From the NCBI GenBank assembly GCA_013297755.1, contig JAAFIH010000018.1, positions 27,180 to 91,179 on the forward strand: a stretch of DNA of 64,000 bases. The letters run 5' to 3'. Positions within the stretch are counted from its first letter, which is position 1. The number at the start of each line of letters is the position of its first letter. The DNA is from Cytophagales bacterium (GTDB lineage Bacteria > Bacteroidota > Bacteroidia > Cytophagales > UBA9547). Shown here piece by piece: positions 18,693 to 27,164 of the stretch. Below the pieces are notes generated by a model. That model made no database searches and was not told where the DNA came from. It saw only the letters and a list, made by a program, of their open reading frames with translations. A program made the translations under genes and the position numbers.

Positions 18693-21272
18693 TTGAAAAA
18701 ATTAATTGTAGTAAGTGTTGGATTTTTTTTGGTAGCATGTATGTTTCCAAGTTGTTCGCCCAATGCAGGAGGCCCAGTGGCCATGTTTTATCATAATACA
18801 ACTTCAAAGTATAATGCTTATTTTTTGGCACGTGAGCGTATGAAAGAAATGGAACTTGAGCTACTCAAAGCTGATAAAAATAACTACAACAAATTTCTTA
18901 ATATTTACCCTAAAGTAGATTGTACATTGGCCAAATCTAACAAAGATAGGCTTGATAAAATTATAAAAACAGCGTCTATTCCTATACAATGGCACAAACC
19001 AAGCCACTGGCTGGATGACTGCTATCTATTGATTGGCAAATGTAGATACTATGACTATGACAGAGAAAATGCCATCAACACTTTTAGATATATCAACAAT
19101 AAATATAAAGACGATGAGGTAAAACACGAAGCACTTACCAACTTGATTCATACATATTTGGATATGGGTGATAATCAGACAGCATCTGAGTGGATTGCAA
19201 AATTGGATGATGCACCCATGACACGTAAGAATTTGGCAAAATTTGGCCTTGTTGCAGCTCACTATCATCTACAATCTGGTGAGTATGTAGAAGCCTATCA
19301 AAAATTGAAAGTGGGTGCCAAATATTTAAAGCCACGTTGGTATAAACTTAAAATGATGTACTTATTGGGACAGATTGCAGAAAAAGCAAAATTAAAAAAA
19401 GAAGCCCTAGAAAATTATGATATCGCACGAAGGCGTAATATAGACTATGAAATGTCGTTTTATGCACTTCTCAAAACTTTTTTGATGAAGGATTATAAAA
19501 CTGAAGTTGATTACAAAAAAACATATTCATTTTATAAAAAAGCGTTAAAAGATTTTAAAAACGAAGACTATAAAGATAAGATATATTACGATTGGGCTAC
19601 TTTGGAACAAGAAAGGCCAAACCTTGAAGAAGCCATAGAAAAGTACAAAGCATCTTTGAAGAGTAGTAAAAAAAATCCATTTGTGAAATCATTTTCTTAT
19701 TTGAGGGTAGCAGAAATATATTATGACACCCAAAGATTTGAACCTTCTAAATATTACTACGATAGTGCAGTAGCCATTTTGGACAAAGACCTGCCAGAAT
19801 ATCCTAAGGCTGCCAAAAGACAAAAAATTTTAGAAGAGTTTGTAAGGCAATTAAAAATAGTGAGAAAAGAAGATAGCCTTCAAAAATTAGCAAAAATGCC
19901 TCCCAAAGACTTAGATGCTTTGGTAGATAAATGGATAAAGGATGAAGACCAAAAATCAAAAGACGAATTGAAAAAAGCCGAAAAATTGGCAAGGCAACTC
20001 GAGGGTACTGATACATCCTCTTTTAACGCCAACAACTCTAAGCCTGTAGAGGGTAACGAAAAATGGTATTTTTATAATCCAGCATTGGTTCAAGGTGGAT
20101 TAATAGATTTTAACAGAAAATGGGGAGTGCGTGTAAATGAAGATAATTGGCGAAGACAAAGCAAAGAAAGAGAAAATGAAGAAGCTGAAGTTCTAACAAA
20201 AACCACTACAAAAGAGGTAAAAAAAGATACAATAAAAAAAGCTGAACCAACGTCAGAAGATAGAAAAAAAGCCTATTTGGCCACTATTCCTACTGAACCT
20301 GCTAAGATGGATTCTTCAAAATCAAAGTTAAAAAAAGCACTTTTTAAACTTGCTAGGATTTATGATTTTAATTTGGAAGAATATAAAAATGCTACCAAAA
20401 CGTATATACGCTATTATACAGAATTTGAAGACGATGAACGTGCCCCAGAAGCTGCCTATGCAGTTTATCTCATTTGTTCTAACAAAGTCATAGATGCAGC
20501 ATGTGCAGAGAATTGCAAAAATTTATTACTTCAAAAATACCCTAATTCACTCTATGCCAACTTAATACTAGACCCAGATTATTTGCAAAAAAATAAAATA
20601 AAAGGCGAAAAAGTAAAAGCTCAGTATAGATTGGCTTTCGAGGCTTATGAAAATGGAAAATACTTATTATCTCAATCTTTGTGCGATACTACACTCAAAT
20701 ATTATCCCAAGAGTGATTTTCAAGATAGATTAATTATTCTTAAAGCCATGATTACTGGACAAACACAAAGTTTAAATAATTATCAAACGGCTTTGAATAA
20801 TTTTATGACAGATTATCCAAAATCGTTACTAAAATCGTATGCCGAAAAATTACTAAAAATGTCTGAAAAAGTAGCAAAAGAAGATTCTACTGGTAGGCTT
20901 CAAAATAAAATTACTTGGGATTTGGATATTAACTATCCTCATTATTTCTGTGTTATATCCCAAGATAAATCAACGATTCAAGAATTAAAATCTAAATTTG
21001 AAGTTTATAATAAAGATTTTTTTACAGACGAAAAATATAAAATTAGTCAATTAGAATTGGATAGCACACATACATTGTTATCTATAGAATTATTTGTAAA
21101 TAAAATTCAAGGAATGAATTATTGGGAAAAACAAAAAGGTAAAAGTTCGCCTTTATTGCAGTTTCCAAATACTACTTTTGATTTTTTTGTGATTTCACAA
21201 AATAATTATGCCATCATGACCAAAGAAAAAAGCTACAAAGGATATAAAGAATTTTTTAGTAAGAATTATTGA
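18693..21272 (+). CDS. sprE: Type IX secretion lipoprotein SprE/PorW
   Basis: 859-residue periplasm-facing TPR lipoprotein that links the outer- and inner-membrane parts of the type IX secretion system, needed for secretion and gliding in Bacteroidota. Start is a TTG giving MKKLIVVSVGFFLVAC; Cys16 follows a good lipobox (LVAC), with a second Cys at 21. Then comes the family hallmark MFYHNTTSKYNAYFLARERM, many TPR-type repeats, a Lys/Glu-rich central linker (about 395-530), and a C-terminal YAIMTKEKSYKGYKEFFSKNY segment typical of the family. The rest of the secretion system is not in the window. The gap after it is filled by heptamer repeats. Confidence 0.85.
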   Translation: MKKLIVVSVGFFLVACMFPSCSPNAGGPVAMFYHNTTSKYNAYFLARERMKEMELELLKADKNNYNKFLNIYPKVDCTLAKSNKDRLDKIIKTASIPIQWHKPSHWLDDCYLLIGKCRYYDYDRENAINTFRYINNKYKDDEVKHEALTNLIHTYLDMGDNQTASEWIAKLDDAPMTRKNLAKFGLVAAHYHLQSGEYVEAYQKLKVGAKYLKPRWYKLKMMYLLGQIAEKAKLKKEALENYDIARRRNIDYEMSFYALLKTFLMKDYKTEVDYKKTYSFYKKALKDFKNEDYKDKIYYDWATLEQERPNLEEAIEKYKASLKSSKKNPFVKSFSYLRVAEIYYDTQRFEPSKYYYDSAVAILDKDLPEYPKAAKRQKILEEFVRQLKIVRKEDSLQKLAKMPPKDLDALVDKWIKDEDQKSKDELKKAEKLARQLEGTDTSSFNANNSKPVEGNEKWYFYNPALVQGGLIDFNRKWGVRVNEDNWRRQSKERENEEAEVLTKTTTKEVKKDTIKKAEPTSEDRKKAYLATIPTEPAKMDSSKSKLKKALFKLARIYDFNLEEYKNATKTYIRYYTEFEDDERAPEAAYAVYLICSNKVIDAACAENCKNLLLQKYPNSLYANLILDPDYLQKNKIKGEKVKAQYRLAFEAYENGKYLLSQSLCDTTLKYYPKSDFQDRLIILKAMITGQTQSLNNYQTALNNFMTDYPKSLLKSYAEKLLKMSEKVAKEDSTGRLQNKITWDLDINYPHYFCVISQDKSTIQELKSKFEVYNKDFFTDEKYKISQLELDSTHTLLSIELFVNKIQGMNYWEKQKGKSSPLLQFPNTTFDFFVISQNNYAIMTKEKSYKGYKEFFSKNY

Positions 21273-21288
21273 TTTTAGGTTAAAGGTT

Positions 21289-21475
21289 ATTAATTATTGA
21301 TTATTAATTATTGATTATTGAATATTGAATATTGATTATTGATTATTGATTATTGATTATTGATTATTGAATATTGAATATTGATTATTGATTATTGATT
21401 ATTGATTATTGATTATTGATTATTGAATATTGATTATTGGTTATTGATTATTGGTTATTGATTATTGGTTATTGA
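21289..21475. repeat. Heptanucleotide tandem array, TTGATTA type
   Basis: About 26 tandem 7-bp units of consensus TTGATTA with the variants TTGAATA and TTGGTTA. It starts about 15 bp after the sprE stop and runs almost directly into a second heptamer array of different sequence. Confidence 0.9.
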
Positions 21476-21483
21476 TACTTTTT

Positions 21484-21719
21484 TACTCCCAACTCCCAAC
21501 TCCCAACTACGAACTCCCAACTCCGAACTCCAAACTCCGAACTCCGAACTCCGAACTCCGAACTACGAACTCCGAACTCCGAACTCCAAACTCCAAACTC
21601 CGAACTCCGAACTCCAAACTCCAAACTCCCAACTACGAACTCCGAACTCCCAACTACGAACTCCGAACTCCCAACTCCCAACTCCCAACTCCCAACTCCC
21701 AACTCCGAACTCCCAACTA
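21484..21719. repeat. Heptanucleotide tandem array, AACTCCN type
   Basis: About 33 tandem 7-bp units AACTCCC, AACTCCG, AACTCCA and AACTACG, GC-richer than its surroundings. Its last unit contains the stop codon of ung (CTA at 21717-21719 on this strand), so the array reaches the coding region of that gene. Confidence 0.9.
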
Positions 21720-22379
21720 CCATACAATTTTATCAAATCCTTTAGAGACTAAAAAATCATTGGCACGACTGAAAGGCCTGCTGCCATAAAAACCTTTATC
21801 AGCCGAAAAAGGGGAGGGGTGAGCTGATTCTATGACCAAGTGTTTATTTTTATCAATTATTTGTCCTTTTTTTTGAGCATAAGCACCCCAAAGTATAAAA
21901 ACGAGGGATTCTTTTTCTGAATTTAATTTTTCTATTACAGTATCAGTGAAAGTTTCCCAGCCTTTGTTTTGGTGTGAGCCTGGATTGTGAGCCCTCACAG
22001 TAAGAGTAGCATTGAGCAAAAGAACACCTTGTTGAGCCCATTTATCTAAATTACCGTCAGCAGTAGTTACATTTCCAATATCAGTTGTCAATTCCTTAAA
22101 AATATTTTTGAGAGATGGTGGCAGTTTAGGACAATCTTTTACCGAAAAACTCAATCCATGAGCCTGTCCCTCGTTGTGGTATGGATCCTGACCTACAATA
22201 ACAACTTTGGTTTTGGTAAAAGGGGTATAGTCAAATGCCGCAAAAATATCTTTACCTTTGGGGTAAATGATATGATTTTTGTACTCTTCTCTTATAAAAT
22301 CGGCCAATTGAATAAAATATGGTTTTGTAAATTCATTTTTGAGAACCTCAAGCCAACTTGATTCTATTTTTACCTGCAT
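21717..22379 (-). CDS. ung: Uracil-DNA glycosylase, family 1
   Basis: Removes uracil from DNA to start base-excision repair. 220 residues, normal length. The water-activating loop VGQDPYHNEGQAHGLSFSV contains the catalytic Asp (residue about 66); AAFDYTPFTKTKVVI precedes it; LLLNATLTV holds the conserved Asn, and SAHPSPFSADKGFYGSRPFS the catalytic His and minor-groove loop. The stop codon lies in the last unit of the adjoining heptamer array, so the very C-terminus (KIVW) abuts repeat DNA. The sugar transporter gene lies 12 bp upstream on the same strand. Confidence 0.96.
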   Translation of the reverse strand: MQVKIESSWLEVLKNEFTKPYFIQLADFIREEYKNHIIYPKGKDIFAAFDYTPFTKTKVVIVGQDPYHNEGQAHGLSFSVKDCPKLPPSLKNIFKELTTDIGNVTTADGNLDKWAQQGVLLLNATLTVRAHNPGSHQNKGWETFTDTVIEKLNSEKESLVFILWGAYAQKKGQIIDKNKHLVIESAHPSPFSADKGFYGSRPFSRANDFLVSKGFDKIVW

Positions 22380-22391
22380 AGTTTCTCTTGA

Positions 22392-23675
22392 TTAGGATAT
22401 ACTTTTATAGTTACTACCCAGTGCTCCATACAAAGCTATAAGCAAATAACAAACAACAATGACTAAAAAGGAAAGTTGTAAACCAACCACTCCTGCTAGT
22501 GAAATAAGTAAGAAAGGTACAATAGCACCACCAACAATAGATGCGATAAGAACCCCAGAACCTTCTTCTAAAAAATGCCCTAATCCACTTGTGCCTAGCG
22601 TAAAAAGACAAGGAAATAGTATAGAATTAAAAAAACCTATTGCAATAAGAGAAACCATAGAAATCTTACCATAGCTTACGATTGAGATAAGAGCAAAAAT
22701 AGCAGCTGTAAAGGCAAATCCAGTTGTAACTTTGCGTAATGAAATATCTTTGAGTATAAATCCGCCAATTATTCGGCCCACGAAAGCACTACCCCAGTAA
22801 TATTGTAGCATTTTTATTGATTCTTTATCTGGCAAAAATCGTCCACCAACATTGGGTAAACTCATATATTGAACCAAATAAGTTCCTATGGATACTTCTG
22901 CACCTACATACAAAAAAATAGCTAAAGCAGCCAGATTAGTATGTTTAAAATACCAAACAGACGTAGGATTGTACGCACCTGTATCTACCAAAATGGGTAA
23001 TTCAGAGGTTTTTATTTCTGGTAATTTTGAAAAATAAATTAAAATTGCTGTAAAAAATATTATGAATCCCATCCATAAATAGGGTGTTTGAATTAGATTT
23101 ATTTCTGTAATAATATAGTCATCTGGTGAGAGAGAATAAAAATCTTCAATCGAAATTCCACTTAATATAAAAAAGATAGATGTACTAAATACGATTATTA
23201 ACAAACGACCAAAGCTATTAAAAACTTGCAAAAATGTAAGATTTGATGCTGCCTTTGTTGGTTCACTTGTTAAAATTATATATCCATTTCCTGCAATTTG
23301 TAAAAATGTAACGCCACTACCAGTAATAAATAATGAAATTAAATATAAATAAAAATTATTTGTACCAACAATAAAATAAAACATCAAACTGCCCAAAGCA
23401 CACACAGAAAGTCCTATAAAAAGTCCATTTTTATAACCAAATCTGTCAATGATTTTGGCAGATGGATACGACATAATTAAATAAGCAGCAAAAAAAATGA
23501 ATTGTAAAAGTATAATTTGAGGTAAATTTAATCCAAATTCAAATAAATGGGGCAAAGTTATATCATTGAGTTGTGTAAAACATCCCCAAATAAAAAAAAT
23601 CAAAGCCAAAATAATTTTATCTACAAAACTTGTTTGTGTTTTAAAATTATTACGAATAGCAGATAATGATTTCAT
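22392..23675 (-). CDS. Sugar MFS transporter, FucP/GluP type
   Basis: 427-residue major-facilitator permease with 12 predicted membrane helices. The first helix FFIWGCFTQLNDITLPHL and loop FFAAYLIMSYPSAKIIDRFGYKNG match the fucose/glucose-galactose:proton symporter subfamily, where the Asn-Asp pair in helix 1 takes part in substrate and proton binding. The conserved EPTKAASNLTFLQVFNSFG of the central region is also present. It would import a monosaccharide at the inner membrane, plausibly a product of the GH97 enzyme, although the genes are not linked. Co-directional with ung. Confidence 0.85.
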   Translation of the reverse strand: MKSLSAIRNNFKTQTSFVDKIILALIFFIWGCFTQLNDITLPHLFEFGLNLPQIILLQFIFFAAYLIMSYPSAKIIDRFGYKNGLFIGLSVCALGSLMFYFIVGTNNFYLYLISLFITGSGVTFLQIAGNGYIILTSEPTKAASNLTFLQVFNSFGRLLIIVFSTSIFFILSGISIEDFYSLSPDDYIITEINLIQTPYLWMGFIIFFTAILIYFSKLPEIKTSELPILVDTGAYNPTSVWYFKHTNLAALAIFLYVGAEVSIGTYLVQYMSLPNVGGRFLPDKESIKMLQYYWGSAFVGRIIGGFILKDISLRKVTTGFAFTAAIFALISIVSYGKISMVSLIAIGFFNSILFPCLFTLGTSGLGHFLEEGSGVLIASIVGGAIVPFLLISLAGVVGLQLSFLVIVVCYLLIALYGALGSNYKSIS

Positions 23676-23812
23676 TTTATTGCAAAATATGCAAATTTGA
23701 GGATTATTCTAAACATTTAATAAAAGCAGAATTTTTTTTAAACTCTGCTTGAAATACTTATTATTTTTTGGTGGAATATAACATAGAAATAGGCAAAGAC
23801 TATTGCTAGAAT

Positions 23813-25315
23813 TTATATTTTTTCAAAAATACGCTTAAAACTTACTTCATTTGCTACTAAACTATGCAATTCTTTGATGGCAATACGTTTTTGCTCTGTG
23901 GTATCTCTAAATCTTACAGTAACCATATTATCAGTCAAGGATTCGTAGTCTACGGTTACACAAAAAGGCGTTCCTATCAAATCTTGGCGTGTATATCTTT
24001 TTCCAACAGAATCTCGCTCTTCATAAACCACATTAAAATCATATTTCAATAATTCTATAATTTCTTTTGCTTTTTCGGGCAATCCGTCTTTTTTTACTAA
24101 TGGAAAAACAGCAACTTTTATGGGAGCTATACATGGATGTAATTGTAAGAATATACGAGTTTTAGTTTCGTTTTTTTCTGTGCCATCCTCAGTTTTGCTT
24201 GTTTGAGTTACAGTTTCTTCTTGGTATGCGTTGCACATTACAGCCAAAAAAGCTCTATCTGCCCCTACTGAAGTTTCTACTACATAAGGTATGTAGTTTT
24301 GATTTAGTTCTGCATCAAAATATTGTTGTTTCTTACCCGAAAGTTGTTGGTGATTTTTCAAATCAAAATCTGTACGAGAATGTATGCCTTCTATTTCTTT
24401 GAAACCAAACGGAAATTCATATTCTATATCCACGGCTGCATTGGCGTAGTGAGCTAGTTTTTCGTGGTCATGAAATTTTAATTTATCACTTGGCAAACCT
24501 AAGGCTTTGTGCCATTGAAGTCTAGTTTGTTTCCATTTATTGTACCATTCCATTTCTGTACCAGGTCTTACAAAAAACTGCATTTCCATTTGTTCAAACT
24601 CCCTCATTCTAAAAATAAACTGGCGAGCCACAATTTCATTTCTAAATGCTTTACCAATTTGGGCTATTCCAAAAGGAATTTTCATGCGTCCTGATTTTTG
24701 GACATTCAAAAAATTTACAAATATTCCTTGAGCAGTTTCTGGCCGCAAATATATTTTGCTAGCATCCTCGGCTACAGCCCCAACTTCGGTCGAAAACATG
24801 AGATTAAATTGGCGTATATCTGTCCAATTGGCGGTTTTTGACACTTGGCACACTATTTTTTCGGCATCCATGAGGTCTTTTAGCTTACCAAACTCTTCTT
24901 TTGCCAAATACTTATTCATACGTTCGAGCAATCGCTCTGCATCTCCATTTTTGCCTGCCAGCGTCAGTTCATCAGCTCTAGCTTCTATCAAATGGTCTAC
25001 TCTATATCTTTTTTGACTATCTTTGTTGTCTATCATAGGGTCGCTAAAACCATCCACATGACCAGATGCTTTCCAAGTAAGTGGGTGCATAAAAATGGCT
25101 GCATCAATGCCTACAATGTTGTCGTTGAGCTGAGTCATGGTTTTCCACCATAGCTGTTTTATATTATTTTTGAGCTCTACGCCATATTCACCATAATCAT
25201 ATACTGCCGCTAATCCATCATAAATTTCGCTTGATGGAAACACAAATCCATATTCTTTGGCATGAGAAATAATTTTTTGAAACACATTGCGATCTTCTGA
25301 AACACTTGATGACAT
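23813..25315 (-). CDS. glyS: Glycyl-tRNA synthetase, single-chain class II
   Basis: Charges tRNA-Gly. 500 residues, the alpha2 type found in Bacteroidota rather than the alpha2beta2 GlyQS pair. Class II motif 2 is visible as FRNEIVARQ and FRMREFEQMEMQFF (about 230-255), motif 3 as PYVVETSVGADRAFLA (about 345), with YDYGEYGVELKNNIKQLWW at the start of the catalytic domain and a C-terminal anticodon-binding domain beginning at about HPCIAPIKVAVFPL. The start MSSSVSEDRNVFQKI is conventional. Stands alone between the transporter gene and a divergent HPt gene. Confidence 0.95.
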   Translation of the reverse strand: MSSSVSEDRNVFQKIISHAKEYGFVFPSSEIYDGLAAVYDYGEYGVELKNNIKQLWWKTMTQLNDNIVGIDAAIFMHPLTWKASGHVDGFSDPMIDNKDSQKRYRVDHLIEARADELTLAGKNGDAERLLERMNKYLAKEEFGKLKDLMDAEKIVCQVSKTANWTDIRQFNLMFSTEVGAVAEDASKIYLRPETAQGIFVNFLNVQKSGRMKIPFGIAQIGKAFRNEIVARQFIFRMREFEQMEMQFFVRPGTEMEWYNKWKQTRLQWHKALGLPSDKLKFHDHEKLAHYANAAVDIEYEFPFGFKEIEGIHSRTDFDLKNHQQLSGKKQQYFDAELNQNYIPYVVETSVGADRAFLAVMCNAYQEETVTQTSKTEDGTEKNETKTRIFLQLHPCIAPIKVAVFPLVKKDGLPEKAKEIIELLKYDFNVVYEERDSVGKRYTRQDLIGTPFCVTVDYESLTDNMVTVRFRDTTEQKRIAIKELHSLVANEVSFKRIFEKI

Positions 25316-25513
25316 AATTTTGATAATTTTTTGAAATTGTTTTTTACACTTATATATAATGTTTTCGCCTTTGCTATATTACATTTTATCGAAAATCGAA
25401 TTTTATTAAAAGCAAATCATATACTTTTGAAACATATTAATAATTGCAAATATCAAAATAATCTTTGAAATGAGATAATTTTTAGAAAAAATACACTAAA
25501 ATAACCAACTATT

Positions 25514-25867
25514 ATGAACTACAACTATATCAACTTTGAATACTTAGATGAGATTTTTGCCAATGATGTCGAAATTAAAAAGAAATATATTCTTACTTAT
25601 TTAGAAGCCTCCGACAAAAACTGGGATTTATTGACGGATTTGTTACAAAAAAATAATGCAAGAGAAATTAAAATGAAATTGCATCAAATGAAGCCAACTT
25701 TTACCACTTTTGGCTGTAGTCAAGCAGCAGATATATGTTTTGATTTAGAACAAAAACTGGTCTTACCCCAAATTTCTTGGTCTTATATTTCTACAAAAAT
25801 AGATACTCTTAAAATGCTCGAAACTTTTATTATACTCGAACTTAAATTTTGGTTAAGTAATAATTGA
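25514..25867 (+). CDS. HPt (histidine phosphotransfer) domain protein
   Basis: 117 residues, all helical, with the short motif KLHQMKPTFTTFG around residue 57 that matches the phospho-accepting His of HPt domains (H-x-x-K-P/G). Such proteins relay phosphate between a hybrid sensor kinase and a response regulator. No kinase or regulator gene is adjacent, so it would be a free-standing relay acting with partners elsewhere. Starts at 25514 and is followed 101 bp later by the NdpA-like gene. Confidence 0.7.
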   Translation: MNYNYINFEYLDEIFANDVEIKKKYILTYLEASDKNWDLLTDLLQKNNAREIKMKLHQMKPTFTTFGCSQAADICFDLEQKLVLPQISWSYISTKIDTLKMLETFIILELKFWLSNN

Positions 25868-25968
25868 TAGAAGATTTATTTGTTTAATCAACAAATATTT
25901 TATAAAAAAAATAATATCAAAAATTAAAATATAAATTTGTGGATATATTAACGTATAAACACTAATTT

Positions 25969-27012
25969 ATGATTCAATTAAGCCAAAGTACCATGAGCAG
26001 TGTTGCTGTACATGCCATTGGAAACAAAGGAAACGATGAACCACTAGTAATATCTAAAGGCTTACTAAAAATAGATGAAAACGTACAAATATTACTTACA
26101 GATTATTTTTTAACCCCATTTAAAAAATCAATTTTTTCTACTTTTACCCATAGTTCTGATTTGCAACTCAACGAAATGTTTACTTTTGTAAGTAAGATTT
26201 TTGCCGATCCCGAAAGTATATATTTACATTCGATTTCTATTGCCAAGCATTTGTACGATCAATCAACTCACCCAAACATCAAACCAGGCGAATTGTATGT
26301 GGCCTATTTTGATGGCTGTATGATAGAAAACGAAACTTTGGATGCTATTGGAATTTTTAAATCAGAAAACAAAGACACTTTTTTGAAAGTATTACCTACT
26401 AATGAAAATTATCAAATTAATTCTGAAATAGGCATCAATACCAACAAATTAGACAAAGGATGCCTAATTTTCAATACTGAAAAAGAAAAAGGATACAAAT
26501 TGTGTGTAATAGACCAAACTAACAAAGGCGATGAGGCACAGTATTGGAAAAACGATTTTTTGCAAATCATACCACGTAACGATAGCTACCACTATACCGA
26601 AAATTATATGGATTTATGCAAAAATTTTGTCACCGAAAAATTACCTAACGAATTTGAAATATCCAAAACCGAACAAATTGATTTACTCAATCGATCTGCA
26701 AATTTTTTTAAAAATAAAGAAACTTTCGATTGGAATGAATTTAGTAGCGAAGTAATACAGCAACCCGAAATTATTGAAACTTTCAAAGATTTTAAAAAAG
26801 AATATACCACAGAACGACAAATTCCGCTTGTAGATGCCTTTGATATTTCAGAAACTGCCGTAAAAAAACAAGTCAAAATATTCAAATCTGTATTGAAATT
26901 AGACAAAAATTTTCATATTTACATTCATGGAAATAAAGATTTGATAGAATCAGGTATAGATCCAGCCAATGGTATGAAATATTATAAAATTTTCTATAAA
27001 GAAGAATCTTAG
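25969..27012 (+). CDS. Nucleoid-associated protein, NdpA/YejK family
   Basis: 347 residues of the 37-kD nucleoid-associated protein family. Supporting segments are AVHAIGNK at the start, LTDYFLTPFK (about 45), AYFDGCMIENETLDAIGIFKSE (about 110-130) and the acidic C-terminal half with FKSVLKLDKNFHIYIHGN. In E. coli the homologue binds cruciform or bent DNA on the nucleoid; the role in Bacteroidota is less clear. Its TAG stop (27010-27012) lies inside the 11-bp direct repeat left by a miniature element, which therefore inserted right at the gene end without shortening it. Confidence 0.82.
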   Translation: MIQLSQSTMSSVAVHAIGNKGNDEPLVISKGLLKIDENVQILLTDYFLTPFKKSIFSTFTHSSDLQLNEMFTFVSKIFADPESIYLHSISIAKHLYDQSTHPNIKPGELYVAYFDGCMIENETLDAIGIFKSENKDTFLKVLPTNENYQINSEIGINTNKLDKGCLIFNTEKEKGYKLCVIDQTNKGDEAQYWKNDFLQIIPRNDSYHYTENYMDLCKNFVTEKLPNEFEISKTEQIDLLNRSANFFKNKETFDWNEFSSEVIQQPEIIETFKDFKKEYTTERQIPLVDAFDISETAVKKQVKIFKSVLKLDKNFHIYIHGNKDLIESGIDPANGMKYYKIFYKEES

Positions 27013-27014
27013 GT

Positions 27015-27104
27015 CCCTGTCGTTTACACTAGAATCAAATTATCTTTCTCTTTTGGAGAAAGATAAATATTGTGGCAATGAATAATGCTTAAGCAATCGA
27101 CATT
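27015..27104. mobile_element. 90-bp miniature element, copy 2
   Basis: Exactly 90 bp between perfect 11-bp direct repeats GAATCTTAGGT (27004-27014 and 27105-27115). Left end CCCTGTCGTTTAC, right end AATCGACATT, central hairpin ATCTTTCTC-TTTTG-GAGAAAGAT. Same length and plan as the copy at 39422. The left direct repeat contains the stop codon of the preceding gene. Confidence 0.8.
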
Positions 27105-27164
27105 GAATCTTAGGTTTATATTTATTTGATTTAGTATTTTTAATAGTAATTTTAATTATAAATA

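Noticed and set aside
21289..21719. CRISPR or centromere-like (parS/iteron) array
   Set aside because: 7-bp units without spacers and with no replication or partition gene near; simple tandem repeats explain it.
21451..21789. Open frames on both strands encoding TPNSELR-like repeats
   Set aside because: They are produced by the heptamer array: a 7-bp period read in triplets gives a 7-residue repeat in every open frame. No start signal or domain supports a gene.
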